Source: Bacteroidetes bacterium UBA2234
GTDB taxonomy: Bacteria; Bacteroidota; Bacteroidia; NS11-12g; UBA955
DNA length: 21,628 bases
Assembly (NCBI GenBank): GCA_002347985.1
Contig: DDYM01000057.1
Location: 27,556-49,183, forward strand
Direction of reading: 5' to 3'
Position 1 is the first letter of the stretch. Every line of letters begins with the position of its first letter. A program made the position numbers and the translations under genes. The notes beneath the pieces are model-generated. The model had not been told where the DNA came from, did no database searches, and worked only from the letters and a program-made list of their open reading frames with translations. Shown piece after piece: positions 15,001 through 21,115 of this stretch.

Positions 15001-15026
15001 AATCCGGCAGAAATTTCTACCGGATT
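15001..15026 (-). terminator. Terminator of the RHH gene (leftward)
   Basis: Stem AATCCGG/CCGGATT (15001-15007, 15020-15026), one mismatch, then AGAAA/TTTCT. On the minus strand it is followed by eight T (complement of the A run at 14995-15002). It lies 22 bp after the stop codon of the gene ending at 15049. Confidence 0.8.
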
Positions 15027-15048
15027 CTAATGCTCTCTCAATTTAGGG

Positions 15049-15456
15049 TTACTTGTCTGAGGATTTTTTGTGATACTGGTCAAGTATTCTCTTAATATGC
15101 ACCAAGAATGACATGAAATCAGATGGTTTTGATATCAATTCAATCAACGCTTCGTCATCATCTGATTCAATGCTGTATGTGTCCATGATTCTTTTAGCGA
15201 ACTCAATTTCTGTTGGTGTTAGGTTTATTGGAGTTTTGAATAACTCTCCGAGTGTTATTGTTTGTTTTGTCCAATCATCCAAAGGAAAATCTGGATGACC
15301 TGTAATTCCGATTTTAATCATTTCGTCTTGTTTTATTTTGTTTTTTATAGCAGTGCGGATGTAGTCGCTTTTGTTCTCAGCTTTTGAAATTAATCTTTCC
15401 AATCGGTCATTTAGTTCGTTGGATATCCTGATTCTTATGTGTGTTCCGAATTTCAT
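15049..15456 (-). CDS. Ribbon-helix-helix DNA-binding protein
   Basis: 135 aa. Residues about 5-45 (HIRIRISNELNDRLERLI then KAENKSDYIRTAIKNKI) show the RHH pattern: a short basic beta strand, helix, turn and second helix. Such proteins bind operators as dimers and act as plasmid partition, copy-number, antitoxin or relaxosome-accessory factors. The C-terminal 90 residues (DFPLDDWTKQTITLGELF..., acidic middle SIESDDDEALIE) match nothing I recognise. No toxin or relaxase gene is adjacent. The gene is monocistronic, with its own terminator, and lies between the GC-rich noncoding block and a candidate operator upstream of its start. Confidence 0.7.
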   Translation of the reverse strand: MKFGTHIRIRISNELNDRLERLISKAENKSDYIRTAIKNKIKQDEMIKIGITGHPDFPLDDWTKQTITLGELFKTPINLTPTEIEFAKRIMDTYSIESDDDEALIELISKPSDFMSFLVHIKRILDQYHKKSSDK

Positions 15457-15473
15457 ATACCAATAAATATGTG

Positions 15474-15491
15474 ATACTTCGAGAAAAGTAT
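15474..15491. promoter_or_regulatory. Candidate operator between the RHH gene and the replication-like gene
   Basis: ATACTT (15474-15479) and AAGTAT (15486-15491), a 6-bp inverted repeat with a 6-bp gap, 17 bp upstream of the RHH start codon, in the only intergenic region shared with the divergent gene at 15579. Autoregulation by the RHH protein is an inference. Confidence 0.35.
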
Positions 15492-15578
15492 TACGGAAGA
15501 CCTTGTTTTTTAATTTTTTCTTGAAGCAGATTTCTTAATACGGTTTATTTTATTTATCATTTAATCAAAACAAATAGA

Positions 15579-16262
15579 ATGATAAGAATTAATCGAGCTA
15601 GCAACATCATGGGTATTAAGGGAACGATACCTATAAGGCCAGAGACATTACGTCCAAATAAGAACTATACCATTGAAGAAAAGGTTTTGCTACTTGATTT
15701 ATTATCTCTTCCACCCAAATGGAATTTGAAACAGGACTGGGTTATTAGAATGTATGATGAAATAATGGGCCGTGATAAAGTAAAAAAGGCGTGGGCTGGG
15801 TTAAAGTTGAAGGGTCATCTTTTTAAGAAGCGTGGAAAAAAATTCACGGATGTCTACTGGGTAGTTTATGAAATTCCACCTAATGACTGGAATCCAGAAG
15901 ACCAGGAACCAGTAGACGGAGAATCCGACAACAATAATACCAATAACAAAGAAACTAAAAATAAAGAAACTGATATAACTAGAACTAGTATACTGGGTAA
16001 AAAGGAAATAGAACCCAAACCTATTGAAAATGAAACTTCATTCGTAAAAAAGCCTAGTACAATATTTGAAATATACAATAAGCAATTTGATGATGCAGTT
16101 TGTGAAATTTATGATGGAGCTAAGATTGGAGAGGAAGTGTTTTGGTATCTTGATTATGATATGTTTGGCGAACTTAGTGATAGAATTGGTGTAAGCACTT
16201 TCAATCAAATAAAGCCAGCAATTGAAAAATTTAAACAAGCCAAAAAGAATTTAGGATATTAA
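15579..16262 (+). CDS. Winged-helix protein, replication-initiator-like (tentative)
   Basis: 227 aa. Residues about 15-105 resemble the winged-helix N-terminal domain of phage and plasmid replication proteins: TIEEKVLLLDLLSLPPKWNLKQDWVIRMYDEIMGRDKVKKAWAGLKLKGHLFKKRGKKFTDVYWVVYEIP in outline (helix, helix, recognition segment, then a beta wing). It is followed by a long Asn/Lys/Glu/Thr-rich linker (~110-165), a typical disordered spacer, and a small C-terminal helical part (~165-227). I do not recognise the C-terminal part. A role in replicating the excised circle is inferred from the domain and the repeat-bearing region just downstream. A second in-frame ATG at 15609 is possible. Divergent from the RHH gene. 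Confidence 0.55.
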   Translation: MIRINRASNIMGIKGTIPIRPETLRPNKNYTIEEKVLLLDLLSLPPKWNLKQDWVIRMYDEIMGRDKVKKAWAGLKLKGHLFKKRGKKFTDVYWVVYEIPPNDWNPEDQEPVDGESDNNNTNNKETKNKETDITRTSILGKKEIEPKPIENETSFVKKPSTIFEIYNKQFDDAVCEIYDGAKIGEEVFWYLDYDMFGELSDRIGVSTFNQIKPAIEKFKQAKKNLGY

Positions 16263-16263
16263 C

Positions 16264-16560
16264 TTCTCAACGACCCGCAGGGGATAGCAGCACTGGTTTC
16301 AATTTTTTGAAAGAACCTGTTTTCAACAAATTCTAGTATGTAACAGCGCTAACTAGTTGAGATGAGAACTTGGTTGGCCATAGTTGGTAAAGCAATGTGA
16401 TAAGAAGGAAAGATAGTTCTCAACGCCCCGTAGGGAGAGATGGAGCCAGTTTCTTCAGAATTAAAGGCGGTAGAAATAAATGCTAGTCTGATACTGGCAG
16501 CAGCACAAAATCAATTTAGCGCAAGCCTAGCGCAACCTGGGAGAAAATTGTTTGGCACTG
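16264..16560. repeat. Two diverged copies of a ~150-bp structured sequence
   Basis: Copy 1 starts at 16264 and copy 2 at 16417 with the same TTCTCAACG. They continue in register: ACCCGCAGGGGATAG / CCCCGTAGGGAGAG, TTTC..., then TTCTAGTATG / TGCTAGTCTG. The CCC-loop-GGG mini-hairpin is kept with base changes in the loop. In copy 1, GGTTTCAA/TTGAAAGAACC forms a hairpin near 16300, and AGTTGAGATGAGAACT (16355-16370) is complementary to the leading TTCTCAAC, so the copy can close into one folded unit. Candidate small RNA, origin or regulatory repeat. Confidence 0.5.
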
Positions 16561-16583
16561 AAAATCAAGGATTTTTGAGCTAG
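16440..16583 (+). CDS. Possible 47-aa small protein
   Basis: ATG at 16440 to TAG at 16581. The product begins MEPVSSELKAVEINASLILA, continues Ala/Gln-rich and ends ENQGFLS. AGGGAGAG lies just before the ATG, which could serve as an unusually good Shine-Dalgarno, and the codon choice looks natural. Against it: the ATG and purine tract lie within the second copy of the structured repeat, and no family is recognised. It could be a chance open frame in an RNA gene. Confidence 0.25.
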   Translation: MEPVSSELKAVEINASLILAAAQNQFSASLAQPGRKLFGTENQGFLS

Positions 16584-16606
16584 TTTTAAAAAAATACAAA
16601 ATTTAT

Positions 16607-16638
16607 TTTGTTTGTATTGATTTTAGTTATTACCTTTG
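16607..16638 (+). promoter_or_regulatory. Bacteroidota-type promoter with an overlapping inverted repeat
   Basis: TTTG (16607-16610), 20 nt, then TACCTTTG (16631-16638), an exact match to TAnnTTTG. An 8-bp inverted repeat AATACAAA (16593-16600) / TTTGTATT (16611-16618) straddles the -33 box, so a repressor bound there would block the promoter. The -7 box covers the TTG at 16636, which excludes that TTG as the start of the next gene and supports ATG 16657. Confidence 0.65.
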
Positions 16639-16656
16639 TGTCAAGGTATTCAAAGT

Positions 16657-17217
16657 ATGAAACGTAAGGGAGCCAAAATATTTGATTTGCAGGATTGGGT
16701 TGAGGAGTATAGCACTCCAATACCTGAGCAATGGAGCAATGAAGACGGAGGTAAGTCTCGGTTTCAAGTTAGTGGAGACTCTCCTCAACTCAAAAAGAAG
16801 CGAGCCGAGATACTAGATTTCATGAAATCAAATGAATCGGTTCTCAAAGAGTTAGAGAAACTAACTTTGGATTACGCCCGAGTTTTAGAATTAGAATGGC
16901 CAACAGTTTATCCAGTTGTCGTTAAGGCTGCGGGAGAACTAAATGATAGGTCTTATGTGAATGCCCGTGTTTTCTGGCCCATGGCTGGTGGAAAGAAAAG
17001 AGAATTGAGATTCTACATTTGTCCGTACTCTGATGGTTTGGACATCAAATCTGAAAAATTTAAGATACTGATGATGGAGAAGGTTGGAGAAGAGATTAAA
17101 AAGAGATTCGAATCGGACTTTTTCATTTCTTTTGATAAAAATTACGATGCGTTTTATAAGGAGGTATTGAATGAAACTACCTCGAAGGAAAAAATTAAAA
17201 AGACTAGTCAAAAATAA
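16657..17217 (+). CDS. Hypothetical protein of the island
   Basis: 186 aa from ATG 16657 (MKRKGAKIFDLQDWVEEY). An in-frame TTG at 16636 is rejected because it falls inside the promoter -7 box. I recognise no family. Visible features: a charged N-terminal segment, an amphipathic helical middle (LKKKRAEILDFMKSNESVLK, ~45-64), a mixed alpha/beta part with LEWPTVYPVVVKAAGELNDR and RELRFYICPYSDGLDIKSE, and a Lys-rich helical tail ending KEKIKKTSQK. No signal peptide or membrane helix, so probably cytosolic. It lies between the replication-like gene and the ParB-methyltransferase gene and has its own regulated-looking promoter. A weak hairpin with a T run (17236-17255) follows and may terminate it. 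Confidence 0.6.
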   Translation: MKRKGAKIFDLQDWVEEYSTPIPEQWSNEDGGKSRFQVSGDSPQLKKKRAEILDFMKSNESVLKELEKLTLDYARVLELEWPTVYPVVVKAAGELNDRSYVNARVFWPMAGGKKRELRFYICPYSDGLDIKSEKFKILMMEKVGEEIKKRFESDFFISFDKNYDAFYKEVLNETTSKEKIKKTSQK

Positions 17218-17542
17218 AATGGAGTGGATAGACCCAGCGATGAAAGTCGCTTTTTGTTTGAAAACAAAATACATCAAAATAAACAGTGTATGTATTTTCG
17301 CATGTCTTCTTTTTTTTTGACTTAAAAATACATACAAAATTAATAATGTAATGAAAGACAGAAATAACATCAACATCCGCGCACCGGTAATCAACTAATC
17401 CAACTTCTTGCCGGGTTGCTAGAATAATCAATCCATCTGCAGTAGGCAGAAAAATACAGTCCTCCAAAATTGACTTTGGACAGGTCACGGGATTCCTATG
17501 CCCCAGAGAATCCTGAACGTAAGGGGTAAAAAATCAAATTAA
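17218..17542. other. Noncoding stretch: terminator-like hairpin, repeated AAAATACAT, structured leader
   Basis: 325 bp without a convincing gene on either strand. It contains: AGCGA/TCGCT plus T run (17236-17255), a weak terminator; AAAATACAT at 17266-17274 with its exact complement ATGTATTTT at 17290-17298 and a third copy at 17325-17333, a likely operator cluster; and three small hairpins in the 130 bp before the methyltransferase ATG (TCTGC/GCAGA at 17436-17450, TCCAAA/TTTGGA near 17463-17480, GGATTC/GAATCC near 17490-17513). The last group could be a folded 5' leader. Confidence 0.5.
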
Positions 17543-19039
17543 ATGAATAACATTCTGAAAATAGAGACCGGTTCACTGGACGTGCACCCTCTCGTAGCGG
17601 CAGTGAAATGCCAAACAAAAAAATCATTGACTCACCGTTTCACAATGGAAAGATTCGGACAAATCGAACCTTTAACAGTCGTAATGAGGGGTGGTAACGC
17701 CCTCATTATTGACGGTGCCGAAAGATTCGAGGTTGCCAAGCAATTACCAACCCTTTTTCCAACTATGGACTGCAGGGTAGTAGAATTAGAAGACTCGGAA
17801 ATTATCGATAAACGAATCCTTCTCAATTCCACTCGCAAACAATCCATCCGTGAGAAATGCAGGTTGGTGGAAGGTATTCTGAATTTCCTTGGAAAACAAC
17901 CTGGTTTAAAAAGAGATTGGTTGGGAATTGATGGGGTCGACATCCGCGAAAAATACTCTGACAAAATCAAGTTAGACCGGTATCATTTTGCATCGTATTT
18001 AATTGGCGCAGACATATCATCATCAACCCTCCGAAAACTAATGGCCATCTATTACTACGATGGAAAGCAAAAGGAAAAAATCCTCGACTTGATAGAAGTA
18101 GGTAGGTTGACCATTGACAAAGGTTACAAAGTTCTCATTTCGAAAAAGAAGAAGGAGCAGGAAAAAGAACAGTTACGATATAATCACTTTGGGAATGGAG
18201 AATTAGGAAAATATGAATTGTACTGTCAGAGTTCATTGTGTATGAATCAGATACCTGACCATTCAATTAGATTGGTGGTAAATTCCCATCCATATTTTCA
18301 ACTCAGAGAATACCGTAATCAGGGAGAGTCACCTCATGGTCAGGAAAATTCAGTTAGAGAGTACGTTGAGAAATTTATTGAGCATTGTGAGGAAGTCAAG
18401 AAAAAACTTCTTTCCAATGGAGTTCTTGTTACGATAATTGGTGAGACCTACCGTAACGGATACCAAGGCGTATGTACCAAGGTTGAGACTGCCCTTGAAA
18501 ACAACGGATGGAAAATCATAGACGTAAATGTATGGGTGAAGTTGAACCCACGGTTTGCACCTCATTTATCACGATTTATTTCTGGACACGAAAAAATAAT
18601 CGTGGCGTGTCCGTCAGATGAAGAACCAATATTTAATGTGGTTAAAAAACCATCGGCAATTGGCGAGTACAAAGTGATTAGAAGTTCGTCTTTGGTCAAC
18701 GGGGACTGCAACTATTCCATGGCATCGCCTGATGCAGACATAACGAATGTCATTCAAACCAGTGTGTTTAATAGAAAAGAACATTCACTTATAGATGGCG
18801 AGTTCTCACATGATGCACCAGCCCCTGAACAGTTATATGATTTGTTCGTAAAAGCATACTCATTACCTGGGGATACCGTTTTGGACAATTTCGTTGGTTC
18901 AGGTTCCATTGGGGTTGCACTAAAGTTGGGAAGAGATGTAATTGGATTTGATGTTGACCCTGTATCAATTGAGTTCTGTCGCAAAAGATTTGATGCCATA
19001 CTTGGACAAGGTGTTCAAACCCTATCTATTGCAGCATAA
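17543..19039 (+). CDS. ParB-domain/DNA methyltransferase fusion
   Basis: 498 aa. Residues about 1-110 are a ParB/Srx-like N-terminal domain (LDVHPLVAAVKCQTKK, the GQIEPLTVVMRGGNALIIDG strand-loop and ERFEVAKQL). Residues about 110-215 are helical with a charged linker (SKKKKEQEKEQLR). Residues about 225-498 are an SAM-dependent amino-methyltransferase with motif IV before motif I (beta-type order): motif IV at ~247 reads NSHPYFQLREY, and motif I at ~445 reads DTVLDNFVGSGSIGVALKL followed by GFDVDP. The usual motif IV is (D/N/S)-P-P-(Y/F/W); here the first Pro is His. Such fusions occur as orphan methyltransferases on phages and mobile elements. No restriction endonuclease gene is adjacent, so it is probably protective or regulatory. 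Activity is uncertain because of the SHPY motif. Confidence 0.85.
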   Translation: MNNILKIETGSLDVHPLVAAVKCQTKKSLTHRFTMERFGQIEPLTVVMRGGNALIIDGAERFEVAKQLPTLFPTMDCRVVELEDSEIIDKRILLNSTRKQSIREKCRLVEGILNFLGKQPGLKRDWLGIDGVDIREKYSDKIKLDRYHFASYLIGADISSSTLRKLMAIYYYDGKQKEKILDLIEVGRLTIDKGYKVLISKKKKEQEKEQLRYNHFGNGELGKYELYCQSSLCMNQIPDHSIRLVVNSHPYFQLREYRNQGESPHGQENSVREYVEKFIEHCEEVKKKLLSNGVLVTIIGETYRNGYQGVCTKVETALENNGWKIIDVNVWVKLNPRFAPHLSRFISGHEKIIVACPSDEEPIFNVVKKPSAIGEYKVIRSSSLVNGDCNYSMASPDADITNVIQTSVFNRKEHSLIDGEFSHDAPAPEQLYDLFVKAYSLPGDTVLDNFVGSGSIGVALKLGRDVIGFDVDPVSIEFCRKRFDAILGQGVQTLSIAA

Positions 19040-19050
19040 TTTGTCGTAAT

Positions 19051-19124
19051 GGTCGATTTAAGAGGATTTTACGCCCCGGATGTGGTTTTTCCAGTCCGGC
19101 GGTGTTTTATCCCCAAATTCGACC
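19051..19124 (+). terminator. Nested hairpin between methyltransferase and integration genes
   Basis: The outer stem GGTCGA (19051-19056) / TCGACC (19119-19124), extended by two further pairs after one mismatch, encloses an inner hairpin CCGGA (19076-19080) / TCCGG (19095-19099) with an additional GG/CC pair around a TTTTT loop. A short T-rich stretch (GTGTTTTA) follows the inner hairpin. It starts 12 bp after the methyltransferase stop and could act as terminator or attenuator upstream of the leader-xis-int unit. Confidence 0.45.
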
Positions 19125-19163
19125 TTAAAATAGGGTTCTGCAATGTATTCAGGAGACTCTACC

Positions 19164-19217
19164 ATGCTTGAAATAAACGACGAAATGAAACATGTTCTGG
19201 AATGCTCAGAATTATGA
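19164..19217 (+). CDS. 17-aa leader ORF ahead of the excisionase gene
   Basis: ATG at 19164 to TGA at 19215-19217, product MLEINDEMKHVLECSEL. AGGAG (19151-19155 area) lies at normal distance upstream, unusual in a Bacteroidota sequence. Its TGA overlaps the ATG at 19214 as ATGA, the same arrangement as between the excisionase and integrase genes. It is likely a translated leader coupling expression of the two downstream genes rather than a functional protein. Confidence 0.4.
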   Translation: MLEINDEMKHVLECSEL

Positions 19218-19615
19218 ATGTAAAGACTAGTGTAATAAAAGAATTAGTGCCGTCTAAAAATCTATATACTTTATTAACGCTTTCCGAAGTTGGTAAGAAA
19301 ATTAAATTATCTGACCCCAAATCAATTAAGAATTGGTTGCGGCAAAATGGAGTAACTATCCATAAATTAGCTTCGAGAACATTTGTGTATGATTTGGAAT
19401 TGAAGGTTTGTTTATTGAAGCCTATGGTTTTGGATTTGATTAAAAAACACCCTAATCAATGGAGAGAGATTTGCCGAAATATTATTGATAACGATGTGGT
19501 TTTTGAGTTGCTTTTAGTTGGATTAGAAGACGGACGACCGATGATTTTACCGAGGTACAAAATGCAATTCAACTCAATTGACGAAGAAAAACTCTACAAT
19601 GACCTAGTGGCATGA
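19214..19615 (+). CDS. Excisionase-like helix-turn-helix protein
   Basis: 133 aa from ATG 19214. ATG 19202 would add four residues, but 19214 overlaps the leader-ORF stop as ATGA. Residues about 20-65 (LYTLLTLSEVGKKIKL then SIKNWLRQNGVTIHKLASRT) look like the MerR/excisionase-type DNA-binding fold that reads a short helix-turn-helix plus a wing. The second half (~70-133) is helical, with no recognised motif. The TGA overlaps the integrase ATG (ATGA at 19612-19615), so both are made together. By position and fold it is a recombination directionality factor candidate controlling excision of the island. Confidence 0.6.
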   Translation: MNVKTSVIKELVPSKNLYTLLTLSEVGKKIKLSDPKSIKNWLRQNGVTIHKLASRTFVYDLELKVCLLKPMVLDLIKKHPNQWREICRNIIDNDVVFELLLVGLEDGRPMILPRYKMQFNSIDEEKLYNDLVA

Positions 19616-20907
19616 GGAACATAAAGTTACCAACTAATCCTTTTAAAGGATTAAGATTATACTGTAGGATATGCAGAGGAAAAGTAAACGGGTGTAATCA
19701 TACCTCAGAAAACCTGTGTTATAGGTTGATTGTTACAGTTCCAAATTCGGGTGGCAAACAGGTCACTAAACTCTTGAATGCCGAAAATTATGAAGATGCC
19801 GTCATTGAATCTATTGATATTAAAAGGCAGTTGGAAAGGTTGAATTATCAAATAGTTACCGAAAAAGTTGAAACCAGAAATATTCCAAATGCTTTAAACT
19901 TGGCAGCTGCGATTGTTGAGTATAAGAGATATTTGAATGGTGAAAGTGGTTATTCACACTTGAAGAAAAATCTGAGTGCAGCCTATATTAAAGAAGTACT
20001 AAGATATTGTAAGTTGTTTGTATTTGTTCTAAAGAAAAATAATAACATTAAAACTCTCCTTGTAAAGGATATTTCAAAGCAAGATGTATCCGATTTTTAT
20101 CAATACCTGAATACAGAGTATAGTCCAAAGACCTTTAATAAGTGTTTCAACACACTAAAAGGTTTCTTTGATTTCTTGATAAATATTGAAGATGTGGATA
20201 TGAAGAACCCATTTGCTAATTTTACTCCTAAAGTCATCCCTAAGTCCAATATAGAAATTTTAACACGGGGTGAGTTTGAGGCAATTTTGGTATCGGTTGA
20301 TAGATTTGATTCAAAAATCAAACTGGGAGGTCGTGGAGAGGTTAAATACATGTATTACTGCTGGTTGAAGAATGCATTTAAATTGTTTCTTTTAACAGGG
20401 GCAAGAAGAGAAGAGGTAGTTGAGTTAAAATGGAAAGATATTTTCGTATCAGAAAATGGGGTTAAATTCTTGATGTTTGGGAATTTGAAAGTTGAGAGAA
20501 TAAAGAAGGTAAGTAATACTCCTAAAAAGTTCGTGCCAATAAATAAGGATTTAGAGGACCTGTTAGTTGATATGGGTATGAATAACATTGAAAACCCGAA
20601 CGATTTTATTCTATGTCCTGATAGAAAATGTAGTTCAAAGACGTTGATGGATGTTATCAGCAAATCATTTACGCATTACAAAAATGGTGCAGGTATTGAC
20701 AAAGATGTCAGTTTGAAAAATCTTAGAAAAACATATATCACTTGGGTTAATCAAGTTATGGGGAACGAGACAGGGTTGATTACATCCCATTCCACTCAAG
20801 AGGTATTAGAAAGACATTACATAGACCCTAAAGTGTTATCTGCTATTGAACGTGGGGCACTTGAAATCAAGGTTTTTGGGGACAACAATCATCAAGAGTT
20901 GGACTGA
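19612..20907 (+). CDS. int: Tyrosine integrase of the island
   Basis: 431 aa, three-part phage/ICE-type integrase. The N-terminus has a Cys-rich segment (CRICRGKVNGCNH...C, ~20-42) that may bind zinc, followed by a SAM-like core-binding domain (~100-200, KDISKQDVSDFYQYLNTEY...FNTLKGFFDFL). The catalytic domain (~215-431) shows Arg in LLTGARREEVVELKW (~265), the beta-strand Lys (LKVERIKK or KKFVPI region), box II LKNLRKTY with Lys in place of the first His and the required Arg (~373), His in SHSTQEVLERHY (~393) and nucleophile Tyr (~402). Lys at the first box II position is tolerated in the family. The gene ends 69 bp from the tRNA and lies next to the att copy, so it is the enzyme that integrates the element into tRNA-Met. 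Confidence 0.92.
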   Translation: MRNIKLPTNPFKGLRLYCRICRGKVNGCNHTSENLCYRLIVTVPNSGGKQVTKLLNAENYEDAVIESIDIKRQLERLNYQIVTEKVETRNIPNALNLAAAIVEYKRYLNGESGYSHLKKNLSAAYIKEVLRYCKLFVFVLKKNNNIKTLLVKDISKQDVSDFYQYLNTEYSPKTFNKCFNTLKGFFDFLINIEDVDMKNPFANFTPKVIPKSNIEILTRGEFEAILVSVDRFDSKIKLGGRGEVKYMYYCWLKNAFKLFLLTGARREEVVELKWKDIFVSENGVKFLMFGNLKVERIKKVSNTPKKFVPINKDLEDLLVDMGMNNIENPNDFILCPDRKCSSKTLMDVISKSFTHYKNGAGIDKDVSLKNLRKTYITWVNQVMGNETGLITSHSTQEVLERHYIDPKVLSAIERGALEIKVFGDNNHQELD

Positions 20908-20908
20908 A

Positions 20909-20931
20909 ACATGGCACAGAAAAATGGCACA
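20909..20931 (+). promoter_or_regulatory. Right integrase arm-site pair (candidate)
   Basis: Direct TGGCACA heptamers at 20912-20918 and 20925-20931, beginning two bases after the integrase stop and 46 bp inside the right att copy. Same phasing, orientation and flanking ACA as the left pair at 11099 and 11112. Confidence 0.65.
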
Positions 20932-20967
20932 AAATAAAAAAAACCACCTACGAATTCGTAAGTGGTT
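20932..20967 (-). terminator. Element-supplied tRNA-Met terminator (leftward, possibly bidirectional)
   Basis: Stem 20942-20967 (AACCAC...GTGGTT around TACGAATTCGTA), with one position that is a mismatch in DNA but a U-G pair in the minus-strand RNA. It is followed on the minus strand by a T-rich run (complement of 20932-20943). It replaces the native terminator now stranded at 10932-10969, and could also stop integrase transcription from the other side. Confidence 0.75.
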
Positions 20968-20975
20968 GATTTTGT

Positions 20976-21052
20976 TGGTAGCGAAGGGGGGAATTGAACC
21001 CCCGACCTCAGGGTTATGAATCCTGCGCTCTAACCACCTGAGCTACCTCGCC
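20976..21052 (-). tRNA. tRNA-Met(CAT), elongator type, CCA encoded
   Basis: 77 nt including CCA. Acceptor GGCGAGG pairs with CTTCGCT (two G-U pairs), discriminator A. D arm GCTC/GAGC, anticodon arm CAGGA-TTCATAA-CCCTG with anticodon CAT (the closing position reads A-C), T arm GGGGG-TTCAATT-CCCCC. G1-U72 rather than the C1 mismatch of initiator tRNA argues for elongator Met; a CAT-bearing tRNA-Ile2 cannot be fully excluded. The 3' end from the anticodon loop on is supplied by the island. Confidence 0.93.
20978..21021. repeat. Right attachment site: 44-bp repeat within the intact tRNA-Met
   Basis: Identical base for base to 10970-11013. Lies inside the intact tRNA from the anticodon loop to the first C of CCA. 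Beyond it the chromosome continues with the tRNA 5' half. Confidence 0.92.
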
Positions 21053-21062
21053 GTTGGGGGTG

Positions 21063-21093
21063 CAAAAATAGTGAGTTGCAGTGAAATTTGCAA
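21063..21093 (-). promoter_or_regulatory. Promoter of tRNA-Met
   Basis: On the minus strand TTG (21093-21091), 20 nt, TATTTTTG (21070-21063), exact match to TAnnTTTG. The -7 box ends 10 bp before the tRNA 5' end. GTTGCA/TGCAAC within the spacer forms a 6-bp inverted repeat. Confidence 0.65.
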
Positions 21094-21115
21094 CGCGACA
21101 TCAAAAATGTATGAA

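Larger units (their letters stand above)
10970..21021. mobile_element. Integrated genomic island (integrative element) in tRNA-Met
   Basis: The region is bounded by two identical 44-bp copies of the tRNA-Met 3' half, 10,008 bp apart. It holds a tyrosine integrase and an overlapping excisionase-like gene beside the intact tRNA, candidate arm sites inside both ends, and accessory genes of visibly different base and codon use from the flanks (A/T-rich, with many GACA/ACA codons in the cassette part). The transcription units inside are: a plus-strand cassette array (11282-14101), two minus-strand genes (solo recombinase and RHH protein), then plus-strand genes from 15579 to the integrase. No relaxase, type IV secretion, capsid or portal gene is present, so it is an integrative element relying on excision and perhaps on a helper. 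Removing the cassette array would leave an element of about 7.2 kb. Confidence 0.9.

Noticed and set aside
16337..16390. TAACAGCGCTAAC...TAGTTGG as a fourth attC-like site
   Set aside because: The left border resembles TAACAGCG of the cassette sites, but there is no matching right border and no gene unit organised as a cassette around it.
17204..17488. Minus-strand open frame of 94 codons in the gap before the methyltransferase
   Set aside because: Runs through the AAAATACAT inverted repeats and the poly-T tract, giving Lys and Phe runs; no family and no start signals.
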